Origin: Diogma glabrata | Lineage: Eukaryota > Arthropoda > Insecta > Diptera > Cylindrotomidae | Direction of reading: 5' to 3' | Assembly: GCA_963693315.1 (NCBI GenBank) | Contig: OY856186.1 | Coordinates: 232,336,392-232,400,391, forward strand | Length of the DNA: 64,000 nt | Part shown: one piece after another, positions 10,140 through 20,847 of the stretch | Numbering within the stretch: the stretch's first letter is position 1 | How the letters are laid out: each line of letters starts with the position of its first letter | Notes under the pieces: generated by a model | The model's database searches: none | What the model saw: the letters and a program-made list of their open reading frames with translations, nothing else | Told to the model about the DNA's origin: nothing | Made by a program: the position numbers and the translations under genes

Positions 10140-10965
10140 TTGAGCTTTTACAAAAATCATTTTTCAAGAATATAAGACAAGCACATTTCTTTGTAATTGA
10201 AATATTTTAAAATATAAATAAAACTTTTCATAAAAATTCAATTTGTTTTCTGTTATAAATTTCAAACAATTTACGTGTGTCACACAAAAGTCAAGCAAAT
10301 GTCAAAAAGTTTTTGACATTTGATTGACTTTGAAAATTCTTCTTTCTTTGCGTTTCCTCACAAATAATAATAGGAACATTAAACCGTAAAAGGGTTGGGG
10401 TCAGCATTTTCTTTTGTTTTTGGATGAAAAAACCAGCAGTTAAGGAAAGTCAAGGTAAGTAATCAATAAATATATTAACAATTTTATACATTTGAAGATT
10501 CATTTAAAAAACAAATCGATTGACTTTATCATACTTTATATAGTTTATAAATATTTAATCTTGCAAATAAAATAAAACTAGATGATATAAATTATAAAAT
10601 GTCTCTAAAAAATTTGCAATAAAACAGAATTTTTAACATGAAAAACTAACATGTTTATAGAACATTTGATATTTTTGTAAAATTAAAAAAAATATTATTT
10701 CATGTTTATGATACATCCATTAAATTTAATGTCCCTATGTTTTTTATTGATTGATTATTTTTTTATAATAAGGTTTACAACAACAACAAACAACGACGTT
10801 GGCAAACTTCTCGATCGCTGAAATTAGGAACAATTTGATCCGTCCGAATTTTTACATAATCAATTTGCTCACAAACTACTAGTTTACATCATGTATCAAA
10901 TATCCTATGTAGCCGTTCACCGTCATACTTTTTAAATTTGATACGCTTGGTGTAAACCCCTATTA
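10140..10965. other. No gene recognised
   Basis: AT-rich. CAAATGTCAAAAAGTTTTTGACATTTG near 10296-10322 is a short palindrome. A possible splice-donor-like GGTAAGT occurs at 10453, without a supported exon. Confidence 0.45.
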
Positions 10966-11777
10966 TTACTTCGGTCTGAAAGACCTAAGTATTACATTCA
11001 TGAGCTAAAAGTGAAATTCTTACCCCCACTTTTTTGGCATTTCTCGACGTTTTAGGACCTACTGATTCCGGACCGGCCGTCCGTCCGTCATAACAACCTA
11101 CGAAATCTGGAAACTTGACGGATGGGAAGAACCGAAAGGACGATGTGTTCGATAACTGTACCGGCAGTGTGTCAAAAAAATCGTCAAGTGTGTCAAAACA
11201 AGGAAATTTGCATATTTTTTGCTTAAAAAACGTTCATTTTAAGTGATTACGAGTAGGAACATTGAGTTTGGAGAAATCTTGATGGTCGGGATTGGTATGT
11301 GAGACCAAAATCTAGATTTTGCATTATAAGTTCGTCAAAAAATGTTATCAAGTGTGTCAAAAGAAAGATTTTTATTTACTTTTTTACCCAATTTTTTTGG
11401 ATTAATGATTTGTATGACATGAAATTAATAACTTGTATGACCTCAAATTTTAATATTATTATAGTGAATTATGGCATTATAAGTTTGTCAAAAAAATAAT
11501 GTCAAGTGTGTCAAAAAAATGATTTCATTTATTTTTTTAGCCAATTTTTTGGAAAAAAAAATGTAGCTGTTTTTATGACGTAAATGTAATTGAAAATGAA
11601 ATTGGACATGGAAATTTTTGAATTTGTTATAGTCTTTGAAATATTTTTGGAATTTTGAAAAAGTTTGTATTTTTCATTTTGTAATAATTTTTGCAATATG
11701 TTTAGAATTTTGGAAATTTTAAATTTTGGTTTTGTAAGAATTTTTGGAATATTTTTAAAATTTTGAAAAATTTTAAA
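10966..11777 (+). mobile_element. Family X element, copy X1 (5' part only)
   Basis: It starts with the family hairpin ACTTCGGTCT-GAA-AGACCTAAGT (10968-10990), then ATTACATTCATGAGC, GTGAAATTCTTACCCCCACT, TTTCTCGACGTTTTAGGACC, a short GCCGTCCGTCCGTC block, then GTGTGTCAAAA-rich repeats and A/T-tract repeats. It stops where copy X2's hairpin begins. No protein-coding capacity is seen. Six copies or parts of this family lie in the window. Confidence 0.8.
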
Positions 11778-11848
11778 TTACTTCGGTCTGAAAGACCTAA
11801 GTATAACATTCATGAGCCAAAAGTGAAATTCTTACCCCCACTTTCTTG

Positions 11849-12296
11849 CACTGAAAAAAACATGTCCTATTTCCAATCGAAATGCAATTGTCTCAACCCC
11901 ACCGTGCGGTCACATATGGCGAATCAAACTACGAAATTGCTTCAACAACTCTACAATTATAAATCGATGAAGTTGAGACAATCACACGAAATGTTTATGT
12001 GAAAATAAAATTTAGTTCAATTAATCTCAAATACTTAAACTTTAAAATGAAAAATTCATGATATAAGGTCAAAGAAAATTTTTTTCAGGGAAATAGTTAT
12101 TATCTTTATTCAACTACTGTTATATTGGATATAACACTTTATATTTTAAATAAACCTCATTCTGTTGTTAGGAAAATGTTATCGTGTAGTTGTCCCAATC
12201 ACAGTGAAATTGTTTGCAAATAATTTTTCTTTGCATGAATAATCAACTGCCAACTTCGAGATGAGGTTGTCATGAACTACAACTTTTTTTTCAGTG
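11849..12296. mobile_element. CACTG-ended MITE, 448 bp, inside X2
   Basis: The sequence begins CACTGAAAAAAACATG and ends ...AACTTTTTTTTCAGTG, with a TG dinucleotide on both sides. Removing it restores the uninterrupted X sequence seen in copies X1, X4 and X5 (CACTTTCTTGGCATTTCTCG). An internal inverted pair (AATTGTCTCAAC / GTTGAGACAATC) lies at about 11886-11981. The ends match those of the 2989-bp element at 33097-36085. Confidence 0.88.
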
Positions 12297-12899
12297 TGGC
12301 ATTTCTCGACGTTTTAGGACCTACTGATTCTAAAAGAGCAAGAAAAAAAATGTGTGTCTGTCTGTCGGCCGTCCGTCGTTACCTACGTTGCAGGGAAAAC
12401 CGCTGGAGGGATTTCAAAAATATTTTTTCTAAAAATAGGCATACTCAAGGGTTAGGTCCGAAAGGACGCTGTGTTCGATAGCTGTACCGGAAGTATGTCA
12501 AAAAATCATTATGTGTGTCAAAAAAAGGCAATTTTCATATTTTGGGCTTAAAAAACGTTTATTTTAAGTGATTACGAGTAGGAACATTGAATTTGGAGAA
12601 ATCTTGATGGTAGGGATTGGGATGTGAGATCAAAAACTAGATTATTGCATTATAAATTTGTCAAAAAAATGTTGTCAAGTATGTCAAATAAAGATTTTTA
12701 TTTATTTTTTTACCCAATTTTTTGGAAAAAAATAAAATTAATAATTTGTACGACATGAAAATTTATTATTATTATTGAGAATTATGGCTGTCAAAAATAT
12801 GTTGTCAAGTGTGTCAAAAATTGATTTCATTTATTTTTTTAGCCAATTTTTTGGAAAAAAAAATGTAGCTGTTTTATGACGTAAGTGTAATTGAAAATG

Positions 12900-13560
12900 A
12901 AATTGGACATGGAAATTTTTGAATTTGTTATAGTTTTTGAAATATTTTTGGAATTTTGAAAAAAGTATTTTTGATTTTGTAATAATTTTTGCAAAATTTT
13001 TAGAATTTTGGAAAAAGTTTTAATATTTGATTTTGTTATAAGTTTTAAAATATTTTTTGAATTTTGAAAAAAAAATAGAGTTTTTGAATTTGTGTTGTGA
13101 GTTTTATATACATATTTTCAGAATTTTGAAAAAAGTTTCAATTTTTGATTTTGTAAGAATTTTTGGAATATTTTTAGAATTTCGGAAAAATTTTAAATTT
13201 TTGATTTTATTATAATTTTTGGAATTTTGAAAAAAGTCAATTTTTGATATTGTTTTAATTTTTTCAATATTTTTAGAATTTTGGAAAAAGTTTGAATTTT
13301 TGAATTTGTAAGAATTTTTAGAATATTATTAGAATTTAGAAAAATTTTAAATATGTTATTTTATTACAATTTTTGAAATAATTTTTGGATTTTGAAAAAG
13401 TTTGTGTTTTTGATTTTATTATAATTTTTGCAATATTTTTAGAATTTTTGAAAAAAGCTTTAATCGTTGATTGTGTAATAATTTTTGGAATAGTTTTAGA
13501 ATTTTGAAAAAAGTTTGATTTTATATAATTTTTACAATATTTTTGGAATTTTGAAAATAT
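12900..13560 (+). repeat. Degenerate ~55-bp A/T-tract minisatellite in X2
   Basis: Repeated blocks of the type TTTTTGATTTTGTAATAATT, TTTTGCAATATTTTTAGAAT and TTTTGGAAAAAGTTTG recur about a dozen times with substitutions. Equivalent arrays are at about 14165-14940, 46860-47160, 48870-49080 and 51300-51690 in the other X copies. The T and A tracts are spaced at roughly one helical turn. Confidence 0.75.
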
Positions 13561-13887
13561 GAATTTGTTATTTTGTAATATTTTCTCGAAACACTAAATG
13601 GAGAGGCTTTGAGTAGTTTTCTGATTGTATGATCTTTTCACTAAATATATGATCTGTTATGATTTTCCGGCAAAGTATTGATGTTTCGTGTTAGTTTTGT
13701 AATACATTTTAAACAGAGATAAAAAAATACATGTACTAACAAAGAGTTATGTTTGATATACATCGCTGCCCAAAATTAAAAACCATGTCCTCATAAAATT
13801 TTTTCGCCGAAAACTATATCAAAATCCTTAACCCAGACCAAAGTCTTGATATCTCAGAGCTGTGAGATTTCAGCCCCTCCATATTTT

Positions 13888-15275
13888 TATTATTATTATT
13901 GAGAATTATGGCATTATAAGTTTGTCAAAAAAATGTTGTCAAGTGTGTCAAAAGAAAGATTTTATTTATTTTTTTACCCAATTTTTTGGAAAAAATAAAA
14001 TTAATAATTTGTATGACATGAAATTTTATTATTATTATAGAGAATTATGGCATTATAAGTTTGTCAAAACAATAATGTCAAGTGTGTCAAAAATGATTTC
14101 ATTTATTTTTTTAGCCAATTTTTTCAAAAAAATGTAACTGTTTTTATGACGTAAATGTAATTGAAAATGAAATTGGACATGAAAATTTTTGAATTTGTGA
14201 TAGTTTTTGAAATATTTTTGGAATTTTGAAAAAAGTTTGTATTTTTGATTTTGTAATAATTTTTGCAATATGTTTAGAATTTTGGAAATTTTAATTTTTG
14301 ATTTTGTAAGACTTTTTGGAATATTTTTAGAATTTTGAAAAATTTTAAATTTTCGATTTTATTATAATTTTTGGAATTTTAAAAAAAAATTTCAATTTTT
14401 GATTTTTGCAATATTTTTAGAATTTCGGAAAAAGTTTGAATTTTTAAGAATTTTTGGAATTAATAAAAAGTTTAAATATTTGATTTTATTCTAATTTTTG
14501 GAATATTTTTGGAATTTTGAAAAAAGTTTCAATTTTTGGTTTTGTTATAATTTTTGCAATATTTTGTAGAATTTTGAGAAAATAGAATTTTTTGAATTTT
14601 ATATATATTCTTAGAATTTTGAAAAAAGTTTCAATTTTTGATTTTGTAAGAATTTTTGGAATATTTTTAGAATTTTGAAAAATTTTAAATTTTTGATTTT
14701 ATTATAATTTTTGGAATTTTGAAAAAAGTTTGAATTTTTGATTTTGTAATAGTTGTTGCAATATTTTTAGAATTTTGGAAAAGTTTGAATTTTTAAGATT
14801 TTTTGTAATATTATTGGAATTAGAAAAAGTTTAAATTTTTGATTTTATTCTAATTTTCGGAATATTTTTGGAATTTTGAAAAAAGTTTGGGTTTATTTAA
14901 TTTTTACAATATTTTTGGAATTTTGAAAGAAATATGAATTTGTGATTTTGTAATATTTTCTCCAAACGCTAAATGGAGAGGTTTTTGAGTAGTTCGCTGA
15001 GTGTATCATCTTTTCACTAAATTATGTTAATTTATGATCTGTTATGATTTTCCGGCAACGTATTGATGTTTCGTGTTAGTTTTGTAATAAATTTCTAAAC
15101 AGAGATAAAAAAATACTTGTACTTTAACAAAGAGTTATGTTTGATATACATCACTGCCCAAAACTAAAAACCATGTCCTCATAAAATTTTTTCGCCGAAA
15201 ACTATATCAAAATCCTTAACCCAGACCGAAGTTTTGATATCTCAGAGCTGTGAGATTTCAGCCCCTCCATATTTT
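13888..15275 (+). mobile_element. Family X element, copy X3 (5' truncated)
   Basis: It joins the X2 tail directly and starts inside the unit (TTGAGAATTATGGCATTATA), lacking the head hairpin and the GTCY tract. The minisatellite and the full conserved tail through TTTCAGCCCCTCCATATTTT at 15275 are present. The tail is nearly identical to that of X2. Confidence 0.75.
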
Positions 15276-15602
15276 AGGTATTACATTTTAATTTGTAGCG
15301 CGTCTTTTCCATTGTTAGTTTTTTGGTTAGAAAAAAAAGAAATTCCACATATATTTTTTATACAAAACGGTAAACATTTATAACATTCTTTATACTATTA
15401 ATTTCAGCTAAAAAATCACATGAAACATAAATTTACATGTATAAAATAAGTTTATTTATTTTTATTTGTCATACGAAATTTTAGTGTTGACATCGTTAAA
15501 ATAATACCTATTTGAAAGGTGACCAATTTTTTTAATAAAAAGGAGGACAAAAAATTTAAGAAAAAAGTACAATGTAAACATTAGGTAATATGAACTGCAC
15601 CC
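15276..15602. other. No gene recognised
   Basis: Short AT-rich spacer between X3 and the next MITE; nothing identified. Confidence 0.5.
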
Positions 15603-15991
15603 AAGCAGAAATTAGTTATGGAAAGTCTGAATACAGTCAGGGCGTGATCAGAGCCAGAGAAATAGCAAGCCCTATTCTGTCAATCTGAAGTGGGCCTGTT
15701 GCGAACCTGAATTAAAATACCCTTTTAGGGTTTACCTTATTGGAATAAATCCGGCTTTGATTTGGTTTTTCGTATTTGACCTCGAGTTGGGCAATCTTAT
15801 TAGCGCCTACTACAAAATATCTTACTAGGGTTTTCCCTATTTAATTTTATATAACAAACTTGATCAGGGCCTGATCCGACTATTCCAATCAGGACCTGAT
15901 TGAGCAAAAGTGTTACACTCATGATCAGGGCCCAATCGAACTAAGGCAAACCTGATCAGAGCTCTATTTGAGCCCTAACAAATTTCTGCTT
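15603..15991. mobile_element. MITE-like element with AAGCAGAAATT ends and GATCAGGGCC repeats
   Basis: Inverted ends AAGCAGAAATTAGTTA (15603) and the complement of TAACAAATTTCTGCTT (to 15991) bound 389 bp. The interior is less AT-rich than its surroundings and contains at least five variants of GATCAGGGCC, in both orientations because the motif is nearly palindromic. I could not identify a clear target duplication. Confidence 0.65.
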
Positions 15992-16830
15992 AGATAGCCG
16001 TCGTTTTTGATCAATTTTTGACCGAAATTTTTCTGTTTTGAAAATCAATTTTAATTAAGTGACACATATGTGTCATTATATACGTAGTTTCATGATTCCA
16101 TCAGTGTAAAACTTCTGTGGTTTATCGGCGAAAACTTTGATCAAGTTATTTTCGGTGACTCTTCTGACAAGGGATTTTTGCAGAGACAATATTAAATGGT
16201 AGCTAGATGGTACAAGGTCTAGGCTATATGATGGTGTTGCATCAAAACTTCAAAATCCAATTCGGTCATTTTTTGGAGTGTCATAAAATATGTGTGTGGT
16301 CTGACGTTGTTATGGTGGAAGACATCACTCTTTCGATAGACCAATTCTAATAGGAAAAAAACTACCAATTAAATTGATAGATGGGTTCGACTATTCACAA
16401 AAAAAGAAGGCAGTCTTGAGAACTGCCGACAGAAGTGAAATCTTAAAACTGTGAAATAGCTGTGTTTTTATAGTTTAAATACAACAAAACCTTTACTTTA
16501 CCACACTTACACATTGTTATTAAGTGAGCAAAACATCAAATTCAAAATATAAATCAAGAAAACGGTAGTAAAATTATTTATAATATATTATCATTAATTT
16601 CAACAATACTTAGGTTAGTTGTACTATTAATTGCGTTTTCTTTATTAAAAAGTTTAAAGAAAAACACACAAACCAAATATGACAGAAACAATTTTTTTTA
16701 ATTTTACTTAAAAATACATCAAAATCTTTACTTACTATACCACAATTACACACTGTTTTTTTTCCTTTTTTTTCTGCCGTATGTGTTCCATATAGGAACG
16801 TAGGCTGTCAACAAGTATCCCTCACCTGTA
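15992..16830. other. No gene recognised
   Basis: AT-rich with no convincing ORF. A repeated phrase about a TTTACTTACTATACCACA-like stretch (16490 and 16730) suggests a diverged internal duplication. Confidence 0.4.
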
Positions 16831-17001
16831 CGTCTATTCCGGCATTTCCCTAGGAATTGGGAATTGAGAAAAAGTGCAGTAAATGAAATAAAACAATATT
16901 TTCTAATACGAGTTTGTTATTTCCCGCGGCACGGAATACTAGTTATGAAAAAATTGCTATAATTTATTTCTCAATTCCTATTTCACAATGTACCGGAATA
17001 G
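16831..17001. repeat. Small inverted-repeat element
   Basis: CTATTCCGGCATTT...GGAATTGAGAAA on the left is mirrored by TTTCTCAATTCCTATTT...ACCGGAATAGG on the right over about 170 bp. This looks like an old MITE; ends and target duplication are uncertain. Confidence 0.5.
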
Positions 17002-17560
17002 GGCTACTGTATTAATTCACCAATTCACTCAATTTTATTGTCAAGTTTCACTTGAAGACTTAAACTTTAATCGATTACTTTTATATCGGAATCAGTCCAT
17101 AGTTTTCCCAGTTTATCAACTATATTAGTTGACTATCGGGTAATTGGAAAACTGGCGTGTTGATGGTTGTTAATGTTTTGCTTAAAAATACTTTTAGATG
17201 GGAGTCGAACCCGAGTAACACTGTTGTAAATCGAAAAAAAAATCACATTCAATAAAAAAAACAAATTATAAATAAAGAAAATAAGAATAAGAAATAAGAA
17301 AATAACAAATGATTACAATTTATCTCAATCTCTTTTAATATGTATTTTACATTTAAAATTTATTTAGCATGACGATGACTCGAATATATAAAATTTTCCC
17401 CATACAAAATCGGCCAACGCTCCTAAAGCAGTTTTCACTTAAAAAATCTCTGTATACGGAGATTAACAGATTAGGTAAGAGGACACTTTTCGGGGAAGGA
17501 CATAACCTACAAAAGAAGAACTGCTCTCTCTAAAGAAGGGCGTTTGATCACCTTACTATT
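17002..17560. other. No gene recognised
   Basis: AT-rich; a tRNA T-arm-like string at 17203-17216 was considered and rejected. No repeats with clear borders. Confidence 0.4.
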
Positions 17561-17875
17561 TACTTTTTTTTTTAAATTAATTAGTTAAACATGTTTAGCA
17601 CACTAAATATGAAGTATTCATTATTCAGATTCTTTGAATATCCGAAGATACTATGTCAACTATACTATAGGACGAAAAGAGATAGGAAAAATGAAAGGAA
17701 TGAGGATATGGGAATAACTATACTAATTGTTTTAAATGACGATTAACATTTTCTTTAAATGTTTGAGAGGCAAATTCATCTGGAAATACGGAGACGGGCA
17801 TTGAGTTCCAGAATTGGGCCACTCTATTGAAATAATCACGTGCACGCATAGAGGGATCAGTTTTTATTGTTTTGT
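17561..17875 (-). pseudogene. Old LINE remnant: ORF2 C-terminus, 3' UTR and poly(A)
   Basis: Read on the minus strand from about 17875, the sequence encodes SMRARDYFNRVAQFWNSMP followed by an FKENVNRHLKQLV end and a stop at 17718-17720. This is the same C-terminal block as RDFFVRTAYKWNSLP...FKKSVNLHL in the LINE at 14-1540, but too diverged to be the same family. About 145 bp downstream a run of A's (T's at 17562-17571 on +) fits a retrotransposon tail. The fragment was too short to stand out as an ORF. Confidence 0.7.
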
Positions 17876-17924
17876 AAATTTTTTTTCATTTTTGATCTAC
17901 GTGATCTACGGGTGTGACAACCCC

Positions 17925-18505
17925 GCGTACGGGGTTGACATACGAGTTAATGTGAGATATCACATACTACTGGCAATAGCAGTGAGATATCACTAGCCAA
18001 GGTAACATCTTAGGGATGGTGGCGGATGAACTGTAGTCGGCCAACGGTAGCATCCTCAATCTTAGCTGTGGAATATTTCTTGATGGTAAGATGCTATTGC
18101 TTCCTATAGAAAACGAGCCTCCATATAACTATGCGTGGGCTCTAATCATCAAGAAAGACAGTGCGTCACAGGATCAAGGAATATGCCACCGTCTGGATTG
18201 TTGGCAACTACATTTTTGGTTTGTTTCAGCAAATTTTTGTAAAACATTTGCCATTTACTTTTTATTTTACTTATTTTACCATGAAATATTGGCCTATGTC
18301 ATATTTGGTCAGTGATAGAATTTATTGTTTAGTTATCCATTCTTTTACAAAAAATATAAAAAAACAAAAACAGAAAGATTTACGTCTATCAACATCCTTT
18401 TTGAACGTATGTTATGTTGTTGTGAGACCTTAGTCTTAAATGGTTTTTATGTGTTGTTGTGACATATAATGTAATGCTTACTACACAAAACATTTTATTA
18501 AAAAA
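17925..18505 (+). repeat. Dispersed repeat R2 with LINE-type 3' tail
   Basis: It shares ordered blocks with 62846-63275: GTGAGATAT-ACATAC, GATATCACTA, GACAGTGCGTCACA-GATCAAGGAATAT, TGTGATAGAATTTATTGTTTAGTTAT-like and AAAGATTTGCGTTCATCAAC-like. From 18415 it continues in the degenerate LINE tail (TTATGTGTTGTTGTGACA...TTTTATTAAAAAAA). It is probably the 3' region of an older relative of the LINE family. Confidence 0.65.
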
Positions 18506-18509
18506 ATAT

Positions 18510-18925
18510 TGCGACGCTGATGCATAAGCTGACTTCACCACAGCTCTGGAAACATAGTGTTCTGGATATATAATGAGCTAATATTCATCAAATACTTTAA
18601 TTAAAAGCTAACCAATGTTGTAGATTTCGCGTAGTTCTAATTATAAAAATATTAAAGAGAGCAGTAGTATCCCAACAATCATAAATTCTGTTGTACGAGA
18701 AAAAGTAAAAAAAAAATTAAACGGAAGTGACAAACCGGAAGTAGGGAGGCAGAACTGTTGTGAACCGTACTAAATGTTTATGTACCAAGTTTCATCCAAT
18801 TCGATTATCAGATACAGATGTTATTAAGCTTCCAAAAAACAGGAGTATGGACTATGGGACACCCCCACCACTTTGCTTACTATCGCTCAAAAACTAATCA
18901 GTTCCTTGTAGAGATGTGACGATAT
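18510..18925 (+). repeat. Dispersed repeat R1, copy 2
   Basis: This is the diverged partner of 9545-10130, with the shared block GGAAGTGACAAACCGGAAGT intact at about 18723-18742. It joins directly to the LINE-type tail at 18505, which may mark an insertion boundary. Confidence 0.65.
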
Positions 18926-19860
18926 TTAGGTAGCAGCTACGAACAGTGAAAAACTGTTACTCAAAAGTAGCAATCACTGCCTGTTACTAAATATTAAAAG
19001 TAACAGTTCCTATTATTTTGTTCGCTGTTAAATTTTGAAAATAAAATCCAGACTGCTACTTGCTACTTTAGTATTTTTTTCTTTTAAAATAAAAATACGA
19101 ACAAGAGGAACAGAAAAATAAAAAAATCGCTGTGATCTATGATACACAGTTGAAAAAGTAACTGCAATATTTAAAGCAAGTCTTGCAATAGGAGCTATGC
19201 GTTGCAGGTTATTATTGAATTGTAAAGTAAATGTTGCATTAAACCTAATTTCAATGCATTTCTATAAAATTTAAAACAACTCCTGCATCATAATTTATTT
19301 CTATAGACAGCTAGAAGTTTTAATGCACCTTGCTACAATTTAATACATTAATGAAATTTTAAAATTCACTAGAGTATTATCCATTTTAGAAATATATAGT
19401 TAAAATCGTTTCATGTATTTTTTAGTTATCGCTTCTCAGCTGAAAGTCTATAATAATAGTGATTAAGGTGGTATGTTTTAATTTTTTTCGTTGTAATTTT
19501 TTTATTTTAATTTGATTAATTTAGGCAGGTGCGTAATAATAAAAGTATCTCGAAATTATGATGTAATTTGCATTGAAATGTCATACTAAAAAAAATGTTG
19601 CGCGTAATATGATTTAATGCAAATAACAGACATTTTTAAACAACAAGCTTTTTTATTTTACTCCAAGTACTCTGTTAAATATTGATGAGAGCAAAGAGCA
19701 TTAGTTTAACTTTATATAGCAAGCTTTGTATTGTTTTGTAATGGAAACTTCCGTAGGACCTATATGTGTAGCAATTTGCATTACATAGTCAATTTTTTTT
19801 TAACTGTGTATCATTATTTAAGTAGCAGTGATTTTTGTTTCTTGTTCGTATTTTAGGTAG
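18926..19860. repeat. Inverted-repeat element split by a MITE
   Basis: AAAATACGAACAAGAGGAAC...ATCGCTG on the left (about 19093-19135) is mirrored by CAGTGATTTTTGTTTCTTGTTCGTATTTT on the right (about 19826-19855). The MITE at 19145-19808 sits close to the centre of this palindrome. The left part also contains several GTAACAG/CTGTTAC inversions. Confidence 0.55.
19145..19808 (-). mobile_element. TA-flanked MITE (CACAGTT ends), copy 2
   Basis: A 664-bp inverted copy of 6435-7099, flanked by TA at 19143-19144 and 19809-19810. The two copies differ by only scattered substitutions and single-base indels. Confidence 0.9.
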
Positions 19861-20700
19861 ATTTCATATAAAAATCTACCTATTGCAACGTGCTTCATCT
19901 CGGAATTTCGGAAAAATTTTGTTGCCAATCGACTATAAATGATAAGCGGAGACGGAAAATTTTTCATTCTAAAATCTAATTGTTCACAGTGAACAATTAG
20001 AATTTTAGTCGGACTAAAAATCTTTAAAATTAAATATCTGAAGAACACGAATTAATGCCTCTTTGTAAATTTTACATATATTTTAAAGGAAGGTTAGAAC
20101 TATATTTAAAAATTAAAAAAGTTAAAATTCAATTGATTTTAAAATTTTTTGTTAATGGAAGTTGTTTGAAAAAATGAAGAAAAATTCGAATTTCAGCCGT
20201 ACTAAAAATCTTTAAAATTAAATATCTCAAGAACAAGAATTTCAGCCTCTTTATAAATTTGATATATTTTAGAGTAAGGATAGAACTATTTCCAGAAAAA
20301 AAAATTAATTAAATTCCAATTGATCTTTGACCCTAGCGCCATCTTGAAAAAAGTTTTTTTAATATTTTTATTTAAAAATTAATTATAAAAACAATAAATT
20401 AATTTTTTTTCATCTATCAAACAAAAAAAAGTTTGATGAAATCGGTACAGCCGTTCTTTAGCAATTTAATTTCAAAGTTACATCGGATTGGCAGAATTTT
20501 CATTTTTCATGCATGTTGGGGTGCCCCAATGCTCAAACTATGCACTTTAGAAAAATTTAAAATAAGTGGTATTTTTTATTTTGTCCATATTACTTATATG
20601 CCAAGTTTCAGGAAAATCAAAAATGGTCAAGTTCAAATTTCGACTTTTTCACCTGCGTAGATCACGTTTTTCATCATGATGAATTTAAGTTTATCTGATT
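19855..20700 (+). mobile_element. Family Y head with an unrelated body
   Basis: The hairpin AGGTAGATTT-CATATAA-AAATCTACCT (19855-19881), then CTATTGCAA, CTTCATCTCGGAATTTCGG and GATAAGCGGAGA match the heads of the units at 57171 and 58089. After GCGGAGACGGAAAA the sequence differs and has no (TA)n; it contains a duplicated phrase, ACTAAAAATCTTTAAAATTA with AAATATCT (20015 and 20203). The right border is not defined. Confidence 0.6.
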
Positions 20701-20784
20701 TATAAAATCTGAAATACCAAAATAAACTTATTTCATTTAATATCAGATATTAAATTTTGAAAAGTCATTGTTTAAAATTATTCA

Positions 20785-20847
20785 GGGTTCCACGAGCATT
20801 GGCAAGAAATTTGGGGTTCCACGACCAAAATAGTTTAGGAACCACTG
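20785..20847 (-). mobile_element. Solitary hAT-type terminus
   Basis: On the minus strand the sequence starts CAGTGGTTCCTAAACTATTT and continues TGGTCGTGGAACCCC, the typical start of many hAT elements (CAGTGGTTC...GGAACCC). I could not find the partner end, so this is a truncated element. Confidence 0.55.

Larger units (their letters stand above)
11778..13887 (+). mobile_element. Family X element, copy X2 (near full length)
   Basis: This is the most complete X unit. Its order is head hairpin at 11780-11802, the TTACCCCCACTTTCTTG block (split by an inserted MITE at 11849-12296), GTGTGTCTGTCTGTCGGCCG microsatellite-like tract, GTGTGTCAAAA repeats, a degenerate A/T minisatellite (about 12900-13560), then a conserved tail with CCGGCAAAGTATTGATGTTTCG and ending TTTCAGCCCCTCCATATTT. 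Lack of ORFs, hairpin at one end and a GTCY tract recall dipteran mini-me/INE-1-like Helitron derivatives; that assignment is inference. Confidence 0.75.

Noticed and set aside
13862..14137. 91-codon frame across the X2/X3 junction
   Set aside because: It translates microsatellite-like and A/T-tract repeats and is not kept in other X copies.
17195..17225. tRNA T-arm-like sequence on the minus strand (GGGTTCGACTCCC)
   Set aside because: No anticodon arm, D-arm or acceptor pairing could be built around it; at most a tRNA-derived SINE fragment or chance.
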